From Streptomyces sp. ISL-1 (GTDB lineage Bacteria; Actinomycetota; Actinomycetes; Streptomycetales; Streptomycetaceae), in NCBI RefSeq assembly GCF_018614585.1, contig NZ_JAGGOI010000004.1, positions 62,001 through 126,000 of the forward strand: DNA of 64,000 nucleotides, in the 5' to 3' direction. The translations under genes were made by a program, and so were the position numbers. Under the pieces are notes generated by a model. It did not search any database and was not told where the DNA came from. It saw only the letters and a list, made by a program, of their open reading frames with translations. Shown one piece after another: positions 27,314-35,994 of this stretch. Positions within the stretch are counted from its first letter, which is position 1. The number at the start of each line of letters is the position of its first letter.

Positions 27314-28570
27314 TCACCGCCCGGCGACGTGGGGGCGGTCGTCACGGTCGGCCGGGAGCGCCGTCGGTGTGAAGGTGACGGGCAGAGTGGCCAATCCTCG
27401 GATGACGCTGGGACGCCGGCGCACGGCCTCCTCGTTCACGGCGAGGGCCAGAGCGGGCAGGCGGCGCAGAAGCGTACCGATCGCGATCTGGCCCTCGAGG
27501 CGGGCGAGCGCCGCGCCCAGGCAATAGTGGAGGCCGTGCCCGAGGGCGAGGTGCGGGTTGTGCGCGCGGGCGATGTCCAGGACGTCCGGCCGGTCGAACC
27601 GCCCCGGGTCCCGGTTGGCCGCGCCGGTGGAGAGCACCACCGTCTCACCGGCGGCGATGGCGGTGCCCGCCAGGCGCAGATCCTCGCGGGCGTAGCGTAC
27701 GACGCCGAGCATGACCGGCCCGTCGTAGCGGAGGAACTCCTCGACCGCGGACGGTAGCAGGGCCGGTTCCCGGCGAAGTCGGTCCAGTTGGTCGGGATGG
27801 AGGAGGAGCAGCAGGGTGCCGGTGCCGATGAGGCTGACGGTGGTCTCGTGGCCTGCGACGAGCAGCAGGACCGCAGTGCCGACCAGTTCCGCGTCCGACA
27901 GCCGGTTCTCTTCACCGGCGGCGGCGAGTGCGGTGAGCAGGTCGTCGGCGGGTTCGGCGCGCTTGCGCACCACGAGGTCGGCGAGGTACCCGCCGAGGTC
28001 GGCCCGGGCCTGCTCGGCTGCGGCGGCCGCCGCCGGGGCCACGGGCGGGCTGAGCATGTCGGCCGACCATCGCCCGAACTGCCCGCGGTCCTCGAAGGGT
28101 ACGCCGAGCAGTTCACATATGACCGCGACCGGGAGCGGGAGTGCGAAGTCGGCGACCAGGTCGGCCCGGCCGAGTGGGGCCACTGCGTCGATGAGAGAGT
28201 CGGCGATCTGCTGCACCCGCGGCCGTAACGCCGCCACTCGCCGAGGGGTGAAGGCGCGCGAGACCAGTTGGCGGAGCCGCGTATGGTCGGGTGGGTCCGT
28301 GGTGAGCATGCTCGGCGGCCGCCGCCCGTCTCCGCCTGGTCGGGCGGAGAGCGACGCGGCGCTGCCGGGGGTGCGTGGGTCGCTGCTCAGTGAGGGGTGT
28401 GCGGTGGCGGCCATCACGTCGTCGTAGCGGGTGACCATCCAGGCGTGCCCGCCGCCTCGCAACTCGACACGCTGCACCGGCCCAGATCGGCGCAGCCGGT
28501 CCAACCAGGGGTAGGGATCCCGCCGTTGTTCGATGTCGGCAGGGAGCTGATGGGTGATGAGATCGCTCAC
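27314..28570 (-). CDS. Cytochrome P450
   Basis: The product has 418 residues, from GTG 28570 with a GGGAGA site. It has the K-helix ExxR (EEFLRYDGP context), the I-helix oxygen-activation motif AGHETT near residue 240, and the heme signature LGHGLHYCLGAALARLE with the axial Cys near residue 349. The substrate is unknown. A ferredoxin partner is not encoded nearby except as the broken tail at 25.3 kb. The operator-like 19-mer 54 bp upstream is shared in inverted form with the esterase gene, so both may answer to the nearby TetR regulator. Confidence 0.93.
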   Translation of the reverse strand: MSDLITHQLPADIEQRRDPYPWLDRLRRSGPVQRVELRGGGHAWMVTRYDDVMAATAHPSLSSDPRTPGSAASLSARPGGDGRRPPSMLTTDPPDHTRLRQLVSRAFTPRRVAALRPRVQQIADSLIDAVAPLGRADLVADFALPLPVAVICELLGVPFEDRGQFGRWSADMLSPPVAPAAAAAAEQARADLGGYLADLVVRKRAEPADDLLTALAAAGEENRLSDAELVGTAVLLLVAGHETTVSLIGTGTLLLLLHPDQLDRLRREPALLPSAVEEFLRYDGPVMLGVVRYAREDLRLAGTAIAAGETVVLSTGAANRDPGRFDRPDVLDIARAHNPHLALGHGLHYCLGAALARLEGQIAIGTLLRRLPALALAVNEEAVRRRPSVIRGLATLPVTFTPTALPADRDDRPHVAGR

Positions 28571-28623
28571 GGCGCTTCTCCCGTAGGGCGGGTGAACACT
28601 GCGGAGGGGATCGGATTCTCAAT

Positions 28624-28642
28624 TCTGTAGTGAGCGTTCCAT
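28624..28642 (-). promoter_or_regulatory. Operator-like 19-mer upstream of the P450 gene
   Basis: TCTGTAGTGAGCGTTCCAT is the exact reverse complement of 29450-29468. Its core TAGTGAGCGTTCCATA is an imperfect palindrome of the form TAnnGAnCGnTCnnTA, which suits a TetR-family dimer. It lies 54-72 bp upstream of the P450 start. Confidence 0.65.
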
Positions 28643-29449
28643 ACGGAGATGCGGATGTCCATGGAAGTACGGAGCAGGGTGGTTGGGATTCGCCGCCCGC
28701 CACGTCCACGCGCTGGTCTCGGTGGAATCGCTGCGTCGTTGTAGCCAGGTCCTTGATCCACGGTCCGAGGGCACGTCAGTGACGTCAACGACTCGGCGTC
28801 GGGCCATGGCCGGACCCGCCTGCGGGTTCAGCCATGACCGGATGGGACGACGAGTGTCGACAAAGGACCGGCTCGACACTCCATCCCGTTGACCACAAAC
28901 CCGCAGGCGAGCACTGTCGGCAACCCACGTCGGAAGTCAACGCCGGTGGACGGCACGGCCGATGGATTGCGACACATGCTCATCAGTCGCGCCCGGCTCT
29001 CGACCGCCGGCCAGGGCCCCGGCCACAGAATCACGCCTGCTGCAAGCCGGCCTCGACGGCGACAACACCGACGACGACCAGGCGAGGGGCGCCAAGACGT
29101 CCCGCCCCGAGACCGCCCGCCCGCGTGCAGACAAGGCTTGCGACATCCCTGAGCCGCGCAGATGGCCCAAGGGGTCGGCATCAGCGTCCGTGCCGCCCTC
29201 AAGGGCTGCGAGCCCAGACAAGACTCGGGCCGTCGCAGGCAGGTCATCGAAGGGACGATCCCCTGCCTCTCCGGCAACCGCAGGGCGCTGCCCGGCATTC
29301 CTCGGCCTCGCCGCCGCCCCACGCTGCCGGTCCCCGCCAGATGTGAGCCCCGCGAGGCAGCCGCTCGGTACCGCGGGCCGGTGACGGGGCCTTTCAAGCC
29401 GTCGCGCCACCCCTTCCCTCGTCAGTTGTGTAGACAGCATCGCCTCTGA
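28643..29449. other. Non-coding region between the two operator copies
   Basis: About 800 bp. Several GC-driven frames are open on both strands, but none has a recognisable motif or convincing start. It contains an 8-bp inverted repeat AGTGTCGA/TCGACACT spanning about 28853-28880 and a small hairpin ACCCGC/GCGGGT near 28820. It may be insertion debris separating two once-closer divergent promoters. Confidence 0.5.
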
Positions 29450-29468
29450 ATGGAACGCTCACTACAGA
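29450..29468 (+). promoter_or_regulatory. Operator-like 19-mer upstream of the esterase gene
   Basis: ATGGAACGCTCACTACAGA is the inverted second copy of the sequence at 28624-28642. It lies 196 bp before the esterase ATG, on the side facing it. A perfect 19-bp match in two divergent promoter regions is unlikely by chance. Confidence 0.65.
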
Positions 29469-29663
29469 GCACGTAGTTGGCACTGATGCCCCGCGCGCCG
29501 GGCAGCGCGGCGCCACCGTCCAGAGGACGGCGCCTGTCGACATCGGCGCGTACGAACAGACGCGGTGGAACCCCGGAGCCGCCCGCGACGGCGCGGCAGC
29601 TCCGGACGTGGACCGCCGTGCATTCCTTCGCCGAAGCAGACGGAACCCAACAGAAGGAGACCG

Positions 29664-31304
29664 ATGAGATTCCGTGACGTACGCCGTACGGTTGCCCGCG
29701 CCGCGACCGTAGGCGCTGCACTGCTGCTGTCGTTCAGTGCGCCCCAACCGGCCTCCCCCGACTCCGGGCGAGACCCGCTGGTCGTCCGCACCGCGCACGG
29801 CACGGTCCGGGGCAAGACCGGTCCCGATGGCGGCCGGGTGTTCAAGGGAATTCCCTTCGCCGCCGCGCCGACGGGGGAGTTACGCTGGCGCCCGCCCCGG
29901 CCGTCCGCATCATGGTCCGGCGTGCGGGACGCCACCGCACCGGCCAGTCCATGCCCCCAACTGCCCCTGACGCTGCTCCCGGACGGCGGGCCGGTCCTGC
30001 CGGGTGACTCCAACCGCACCGGCAGCACCTCGGAGGACTGCCTGTACCTCAATGTGTGGACCCCGCCCCGCACCGGCGGCCGGACGCTGCCGGTGCTGGT
30101 GTGGCTGCACGGCGGCGGCAACGCCTACGGGGCCGGCAGCGACTACAACGGTGCGGCGCTGGCCGCCCGGGGCGTGGTCGTCATCACCGTCAACTACCGC
30201 CTCGGGGCACTGGGGTTCCTCGCCCACCCCGCGCTGTCGGCCGAGAGCATCGACCGCGCATCGGGCGACTACGGTCTGATGGACCAGCAGGCCGCGCTGC
30301 GCTGGGTACGGCGCAACATCGGCGCCTTCGGCGGCGACCGCACCAGGGTCACCCTGGGCGGTCAGTCCGCCGGGTCCCTCGACACCTGCATCCACATCGC
30401 CTCGCCGACCGCGCAAGGCCTGTTCCACCGGGCCGTCCAGCAGAGCGGCAGCTGCCTGTCCGACGGCGCTCTCGAACCCCTCACCCTGGCCGCGGCCGAG
30501 AGGAGGGGGCAGAGCTTCGCGGCCTCGGTCGGCTGCACCGACCCGTCGAACGTCCCCGCCTGCCTGCGCGCCGTACCCACCGGGGAGCTCATCCGCGGCG
30601 CCCCTGCGGCGGCGTCCCTGTGGACACCGAACACCGGACCGGCGGTCCTTCCGATCCCACCGCACAGGGCATGGGCCGAGGGGCGGGTGAACGCGGTCCC
30701 GACGCTGAGCGGCAGCACCCATGACGAGTACCGGTACTTCACGGCGCTCAACGTCGACCTGCTCGGCGGCGGGCCCCTCACACCGCAGACCTATGCCGCC
30801 CTGATCAAGCTGCAGCACCCTGCCCGGGCAGCCGCCGTTCTCGGCACCTATCCGGCGTCCGCCTACGCCTCGCCGAACCTGGCCTACTCCGCTGTCGGCA
30901 CCGACCAGCGCTTCGCCTGCCCGGCGCGTGCCGACGGCCGCCTGTACAGCCGCCGGGTGCCCGTCTACGCCTATGAGTTCAACGATCCCCAGGCGCCTGC
31001 GTTCATCCCGGCGCCGTACACCCCGCAGGGTGCGTTCCACGCCTCGGAGCTGGCCTATCTGTTCCCGATGAAAGCCCTGCCGCTCACCACCCCGGCACAG
31101 CGCCGGCTTTCCGCCACGATGACCGGCTACTGGGCCCGATTCGCGGCCACCGGCAATCCCAACGGGCCCGGCACCCCCGTCTGGCCGCGATACAGCGCCG
31201 ACCGTGACCGCATCCAGGTTCTGGCTCCGGACCGGACCGCTCCTACCAACGGCTTCGCGGCCGACCACCGCTGCGTGTTCTGGCAGCCCGCCAACACTTC
31301 CTGA
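29664..31304 (+). CDS. Secreted type-B carboxylesterase
   Basis: The product has 546 residues from ATG 29664, which has GAAGGAGA 4 nt upstream; the longer frame lacks a ribosome site. The signal peptide MRFRDVRRTVARAATVGAAL leads to a type-B carboxylesterase fold: EDCLYLNVWTP, oxyanion-hole VWLHGGGN, and nucleophile elbow GGQSAG with Ser235. An acid residue in STHDEYRYF and a His in GAFHASELAYLF complete the likely triad. It hydrolyses carboxylic esters outside the cell; the substrate is unknown. It is convergent with the TetR gene 52 bp downstream. Confidence 0.93.
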   Translation: MRFRDVRRTVARAATVGAALLLSFSAPQPASPDSGRDPLVVRTAHGTVRGKTGPDGGRVFKGIPFAAAPTGELRWRPPRPSASWSGVRDATAPASPCPQLPLTLLPDGGPVLPGDSNRTGSTSEDCLYLNVWTPPRTGGRTLPVLVWLHGGGNAYGAGSDYNGAALAARGVVVITVNYRLGALGFLAHPALSAESIDRASGDYGLMDQQAALRWVRRNIGAFGGDRTRVTLGGQSAGSLDTCIHIASPTAQGLFHRAVQQSGSCLSDGALEPLTLAAAERRGQSFAASVGCTDPSNVPACLRAVPTGELIRGAPAAASLWTPNTGPAVLPIPPHRAWAEGRVNAVPTLSGSTHDEYRYFTALNVDLLGGGPLTPQTYAALIKLQHPARAAAVLGTYPASAYASPNLAYSAVGTDQRFACPARADGRLYSRRVPVYAYEFNDPQAPAFIPAPYTPQGAFHASELAYLFPMKALPLTTPAQRRLSATMTGYWARFAATGNPNGPGTPVWPRYSADRDRIQVLAPDRTAPTNGFAADHRCVFWQPANTS

Positions 31305-31356
31305 CGACTGCCCCGGCGCTCCGCGGGCAGGCCCACCACCGCCGCACGGCAGCGCT

Positions 31357-32004
31357 TCAGGACACATCCGGGGCGCGTCCCGCCGAGCGGGAACTCCCCA
31401 CGGGAACGCCGTGGTGGGCCGCCAGGGCAAGCAACGCGACGCGCAGCGGCTCGATCTCCAGGGAAGTGGCGGGCTCGAACCAACGGGCCACGGCGGTTCC
31501 GCTCGCCGTTCTGAGGGTGAAGCGGGCGAGTTCGTCCGACACCTCGGGGCGACCGCCCAGGTCGAAGACGACGCTCAGGGAATCCTGGGCCCACTCCAAC
31601 AGCGCGTCGCGGTAGTGGCGCAGCTCGGCCAGGGCGGCCGTACTGGCGTCCTGCCGCAACATGCCGACCGCGAGCAGCAGCTTCAGGCTGTGCGGGTGGC
31701 GTTGGAAGCTCTCCCCGACCGATCCGAGAAAGGTGTCCAGCCTGTGCCCTGCATCCGCACCGGGTACGTCGACCGGAGGCAGGGCCGCCAGCAAGGCGGT
31801 TCTTGCGCGTTCGAGCACCGCCACGTAGATGCCGTCCTTGCTTCCGAAGTGCCAGTAGAGGGAACTGGCGGGGAGTCCACAGGCGGCCGAGATCATCGAT
31901 ATGGACGTGGCGGCGTAACCGTGCTGGGACATCAGCTCAGTTGCGGTGTCGAGAATCGCGTCGTGGGACCGCATGCCGCGCTCACGGGCCGATGCCTCTG
32001 TCAT
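31357..32004 (-). CDS. TetR/AcrR-family transcriptional regulator
   Basis: The product has 215 residues. The N-terminal HTH is ILDTATELMSQHGYAATSIS, then MISAACGLPASSLYWHFGSK, which is the diagnostic TetR recognition-helix ending (YWHFGSKDGIY). The ligand-binding C-terminal domain is helical. The gene is convergent with the esterase. The palindromic 19-mers upstream of the esterase and P450 have the size and symmetry expected for a TetR operator; no copy was seen upstream of the regulator itself, so the pairing is inference. Confidence 0.92.
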   Translation of the reverse strand: MTEASARERGMRSHDAILDTATELMSQHGYAATSISMISAACGLPASSLYWHFGSKDGIYVAVLERARTALLAALPPVDVPGADAGHRLDTFLGSVGESFQRHPHSLKLLLAVGMLRQDASTAALAELRHYRDALLEWAQDSLSVVFDLGGRPEVSDELARFTLRTASGTAVARWFEPATSLEIEPLRVALLALAAHHGVPVGSSRSAGRAPDVS

Positions 32005-32144
32005 GCGCCCGACTCTAGATCAGCCGACCGGCCAAGCACAGCGGTTCAGAGGAATCATCCCAGGTCAGAACACCTGGTCCGGTCGCAGGGTCCGCCAGAT
32101 CCGATCGGGCAGGATCCTGACGGCCTGGGCGAGGCCCAGGTGTC

Positions 32145-32980
32145 ATGTGGGAGTTCAGCTGGAATCCCGCGGGCCTGCTGAACCGGGCGGCGGACAACAG
32201 CGGCCTGGGGGATGCCTTCCTCCAGCCCGGTGTGCGCTACGGCGACGACAGCGTCAGCAAACTCGACTCGCTGAGCCTGCAGTTGGCGGTTCTGCGGCCT
32301 CGGGGAATTCGGCCACTCTGCTCCTGGCCGAGTTCCTGGGGGGCGCGTTCCTCCTCACACTCATCTCCAGTGTCGCCTTCACCACGGTCCTGGCCGTGGT
32401 CGCCGGGATCGTCCTGGCCGCCTCGACCGCGCTGGCGCACGACCTCTACCAAGTCGGGTTCAGGAACGGCAAGGCGTCGGAGAAGAGTGAACTCCTGGTC
32501 GCCAAGGGCTCGGTGCTGCTCATCTGTCTCGTTGGGACAGTGCTGTCCATGTACGCCCAGAGCCTGAACATCTCGTTCATGGTGGGTCTCGCCTTCGCCG
32601 TCGCGGGGTCCGCGGTCCTGCCCGCGCTCCTCTACAGCATGTACTGGAAGGGCTTCACTACGAGAGGGGCGCTCTGGAGCATCTACGGGGGGCTGTTCGC
32701 GTCGGTGGGGCTGGTGCTGCTCTCCCCTGCCCTCTCGGGAGATCCGATCGCGCTGTTGCCGGACGCGGACTTCGCATTCTTCCCACTCGGCAACCCCGCA
32801 GTGGTCTCGATCCCTCTCGGCTTCCTGCTGGGCTGGCTGGGATCGCTCCTCGACCCGAGCGAGGCGGACGGGGCGGAGTTCACCGAGTTTGAGGTTCGTA
32901 TCCTCGCCGGAGCCGGATCGGTCCCGGAGAACGAGCCGGCTGCAGGAGCGCCGCCCGACCGATCGAAGCGGGCACGTTGA
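32145..32980 (+). pseudogene. Broken cation/acetate symporter (ActP-like)
   Basis: Two blocks of a sodium:solute symporter survive. The first reads FSWNPAGLLNRAADNSGLGD and AFLQPGVRYGDDSVSKLDSL. A jump and frame change then lead to ATLLLAEFLGGAFLLTLISS and the C-terminal helices through DPSEADGAEFTEFEVRILAG. In intact acetate symporters a long segment with HVLMRFYTV-type sequence lies between these blocks. The N-terminal half, the middle segment and the reading frame are all lost, so transport is not possible. Confidence 0.85.
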
Positions 32981-33239
32981 TGGGGCTCCCGCTGAGAGGC
33001 GGCTGACCCCTGAACTCCCCCACCGGCGCCGGGTCTGCGTTCCGACAACGGGCAGAAGGCAATCCGACTCGATGGTGAAACGAGCTGGTGCGGGCGGAAG
33101 GCGACCATCAGCGGCAGAGGGCCTGTGTGAGTTCGCGATGCCACTGGATTCCAGGATCCGGGCCATTTCCGGACCGCCTCATCCACCCCGGAGCATCGGC
33201 ACCATCGTTTCCGCCGGTAAGCACCGTGCAAGTCCTGTG

Positions 33240-33300
33240 CCACCAGCAGACGAAGAACCTGCTGGTGTCGTACTCGCCGAAGAAGCTGGGATTCTTCTAG
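33240..33300 (+). repeat. 61-bp direct repeat, copy 2
   Basis: Second copy of 4500-4560, with four base differences and the same orientation. It ends in TAG and is followed by an inverted repeat, as copy 1 is, although the flanks are otherwise unrelated. Confidence 0.8.
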
Positions 33301-33308
33301 CGGTGATC

Positions 33309-33348
33309 GAGGGCCTCTGACCTGCAACTGCGCGGGTTGGAGGCCCTC
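33309..33348 (+). terminator. Hairpin following repeat copy 2
   Basis: GAGGGCCTC (33309-33317) and GAGGCCCTC (33340-33348) form a 9-bp stem with a 22-nt loop, followed by TT. It begins 9 bp after the TAG that ends the repeat, consistent with a terminator of a lost gene whose 3' end is the repeat. Confidence 0.5.
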
Positions 33349-33798
33349 TTGCTGCGGGCAACCGCTCGCCAGACTACGAGCACACAACGCGCTCTTTGTC
33401 CCAACCTGCCTCGCCCGAATCCCACCGCTGGCTGGTGAGCGGGTTCGCGTTCGACACCCTCTTTTAGGCCCCGGTTCAACTACCGCTGGCCCATTCCTCT
33501 CGTTGGGAGCCCGGTGTGCATCGGCCAACCACCGCACCCACAGCCTCGTCGGCACCGCGCCGGAGCCGAGGGACGAAGGCTGCTCGTACGCGACGCTCAC
33601 TCTGCCCGTCGGCACCGACAAACGCGACGCGAAACTGCACCTCGAGAGGGTCGACCGAGGAGTCGCTCAGGGAGCTGGAGCGCCGGTTACTGTGCGGATT
33701 CCCCCGGACCCTCAAGTTCCGTGAGTACCGTTACCTACGGAACGTTCGCGGGGGGCCGCCGAGGCGGCGTCGCGATGCCGGAAGTCGATCGGGCGTCG

Positions 33799-34125
33799 TC
33801 AGATCGCCTCGTGGTCCTCCCGCGAGTGCCCGCAGACGCGGATGATCGCACCTGCGCCGATGTCCGGCCCCGTGAAGTCCTGGTACTGGCTGAAGCAGAA
33901 GTCGGAGTCGCCACGGAATCCCGGACATCCGCAGGTTCGGATCGGAGGGCCGGGCGATTCCACCCCGGTGCAGAATTCCAAGGACCCATGTGACGCGGGA
34001 CCTGGGTCGATTCCGGACCGGGCGAGCATGTCGGCAGCTGTACCTCGTGCCTGACTGACCAGCCGCGCCGCCTCTCTGAGGGCTCGCACATGCTCGTCAC
34101 TGAGACCGTCGGGCAAATAGGACAT
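33799..34125 (-). CDS. Small Cys-containing hypothetical protein (DUF6422-like)
   Basis: The product has 108 residues. Two adjacent ATGs exist at 34128 and 34125; I prefer 34125 because AGGAG then sits 5 nt away rather than 2. The start is MSYLPDGLSDEHVRALREAA, a helical segment, and the C-terminal half holds CGCPGFRGDSDFCFSQ and RVCGHSREDHE, a Cys/His set that could bind zinc. The layout resembles streptomycete DUF6422 proteins from memory. Function is unknown. Confidence 0.6.
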   Translation of the reverse strand: MSYLPDGLSDEHVRALREAARLVSQARGTAADMLARSGIDPGPASHGSLEFCTGVESPGPPIRTCGCPGFRGDSDFCFSQYQDFTGPDIGAGAIIRVCGHSREDHEAI

Positions 34126-34519
34126 CATGGCTCCTGTCGATCGATGCGGGGCTTGGCGGCCCCTTCCTGCGCCGGTGGCGGTGGTTCGGGCTTTGGGGAT
34201 GCCATAACTCTGCCCGTCGGCGGTGAGATGGGCGCGGGTAGAGGAGCCGGTCGAGCATGGAGAGGGCGGTGGTGTGTTCAGGCGGGAAGCGGCCCGGGTG
34301 ACGGACCTGGCGTGTAGCACCGGCGTCAACGCGGTAAACGCCACCGAATTCGGTTCACCGCGGCAAGCGCAGATCCGGGAAGGCGCGGAAGAATTGCACC
34401 CTGCGGTCGTCCTTCTTGCGGATCGACATGGCCCCTACTGGCCACATCACTCCCTGTTCCAGAGCATCCGCGCGTTACGAGCCCCTCTGTTTCGGTGGAT
34501 CCGGCTCATTCCTGCGCGG
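34126..34519. other. Intergenic stretch, no gene seen
   Basis: About 390 bp between two small leftward genes. Open frames exist but lack motifs or ribosome sites. It should contain the promoter of the DUF6422-like gene. Confidence 0.5.
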
Positions 34520-34762
34520 TCACTGCTCGTCGACGCGCTCGCACACAACGAATCCGGGTTCGATTTCTGAGCATTCGAAGACCGGCTGAGAGATCCCCAC
34601 CGTCATGGTTGTACCCAAATCCTCTCCATGACCCGCGGGGTGGTATGCGAGCGAGAAGTGCCGGACCGCATGGGGGTACTTCTCGAGTAGACCGCGAAAT
34701 TCCACGATCAGTCCGCCAAACTCCTCCGGGATGGTGTCGCTGCTCTTGCGTTGCTCCGTCAT
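34520..34762 (-). CDS. Small hypothetical protein
   Basis: The product has 80 residues from ATG 34762, selected because AAGGAGG lies 5 nt upstream. It begins MTEQRKSSDTIPEEFGGLIV and contains LLEKYPHAVRHFSLAYHPAG, then ends at VCERVDEQ. It looks like a compact soluble domain. No family is recognised. The good ribosome site and natural amino-acid mix argue that it is a real gene. Confidence 0.6.
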   Translation of the reverse strand: MTEQRKSSDTIPEEFGGLIVEFRGLLEKYPHAVRHFSLAYHPAGHGEDLGTTMTVGISQPVFECSEIEPGFVVCERVDEQ

Positions 34763-35045
34763 GACCGCCTCCTTGGTCAGAGAATCGCTGGTACCGCCTC
34801 GAGGGGCAGTCATAGCCATCGACGCCGTACCACCGCTTGAGTACGTCACGCCGTCGCCCACTTACCAGCTTCAGTTTCGCGCGACGAACGCGCATTCGCA
34901 GCGTGCGCCACACTGATGGACCGGACCGAGCTCAGGAACAGGCCGCGGCCGTTCTCGCAGTAGCCGCGGATGTCGGAGTTGCTGAAGAACTCCGGATCCG
35001 CGAGCGGACTGTGACCGCCGTGCCGGGCGCCTCTGCGCCCATGCC

Positions 35046-35541
35046 TTGTTCGACCGTTCAACTTTCTCCGATGACGCTTGGTTCGGCAGCACAGAATTCG
35101 CTGACCACACTTCGTTCGGCGCCGCAACATTCACGTGCGATGCCCTGCCCGGTTCGGCAGCGCAACGTTCGCAAGCCGCGTTGGGTTCGACGGCGTCATA
35201 TTCCACCGCAGAGCCGGATTCCGTGGTGTGACATTCTCGGACGACGGCTGGTTCGGCAACACGATATTCTCCGGCAACACCCGGGTTCGTCGGGGTGAGG
35301 TTCACGGGTAACGCCTTGTTTGTCAGCGCAAAGTTCGCCCCAGCGATCCGCTGCCTGAACGCATGACGACCGAGCGGTTCGAGAAGGCGTCCTGAGGGTC
35401 GTCATCAACTCGGTTGTCTTCCGCTCCTCCGGCCAGGACCTCACCACCACAGGCACCTACACCGAGATGGGCTCCCGCATCACCGAACCGGTCCTGCTCG
35501 GACTCGCTGTCCTGGCCATACGCAGCCGCATCAAACGGTGA
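35046..35541 (+). pseudogene. Frameshifted pentapeptide-repeat membrane protein
   Basis: The three frames together spell a pentapeptide-type solenoid: first DRSTFSDDAWFGSTEFADHT, then, after a frame change, FDGVIFHRRAGFRGVTFSDD, then ALFVSAKFAP in the third frame, each with Phe at five-residue spacing. A last piece ending at 35541 (TEPVLLGLAVLAIRSRIKR) resembles the membrane-proximal tail of streptomycete pentapeptide proteins. At least three frameshifts make it non-functional. No clear start is left upstream. Confidence 0.65.
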
Positions 35542-35994
35542 ACCAACCAGGCCAAGGTGGTCGGACAGCGCACTGTGCGCGATCGATAGGGGTGTCGTCA
35601 CTGGGCGCGTGTCACAGCACGGGTGGCCACATTCGACATGCGCGTCGCCACGGTGGGGCGGAACCCGTGGTGTCGGCCGAACGAGGACTGGGGCCCTCGG
35701 GCAGGGCCGGGATACGTGCCGCGACGGACAGGCCATCGGCTCGGCCATCGGAGCCACGGCCGTCGGGTGACGTCATACGTGAAAACCACCCAAGATGAAC
35801 GTGGAGGCCAGCAGCGCATCGGCCAACTTTCGGAGAGTCGCCACGCTATGCGGGTGGCCGGGCCCACGCTGGGCATGCCCGACTGGAACGTCCCTCGGCA
35901 TGTCCGTGCGGAGGGGCAACCGGAGGAGACGCGACCGACAAGCGAGCATGACTCGTGCACTGATCGCGCCCGACCGACGCGGAGGACTGGACGA
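35542..35994. other. Upstream region of pgm
   Basis: About 450 bp. The pgm frame is open far upstream (to 35623) but without any homology, so I treat it as non-coding. I see no convincing promoter or small gene. Confidence 0.5.

Larger units (their letters stand above)
32981..33798. other. Unassigned region carrying repeat copy 2
   Basis: About 800 bp with no convincing gene. It contains the 61-bp repeat at 33240-33300, the hairpin at 33309-33348, and open but motif-free frames around 33476-33715. It is flanked by a broken symporter and a small hypothetical gene, and reads like mobile-element or deletion debris. Confidence 0.55.

Noticed and set aside
28828..29440. Possible genes between the operator copies
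   Set aside because: Frames on both strands are Arg/Gly/Pro-rich, no motif, no ribosome site.
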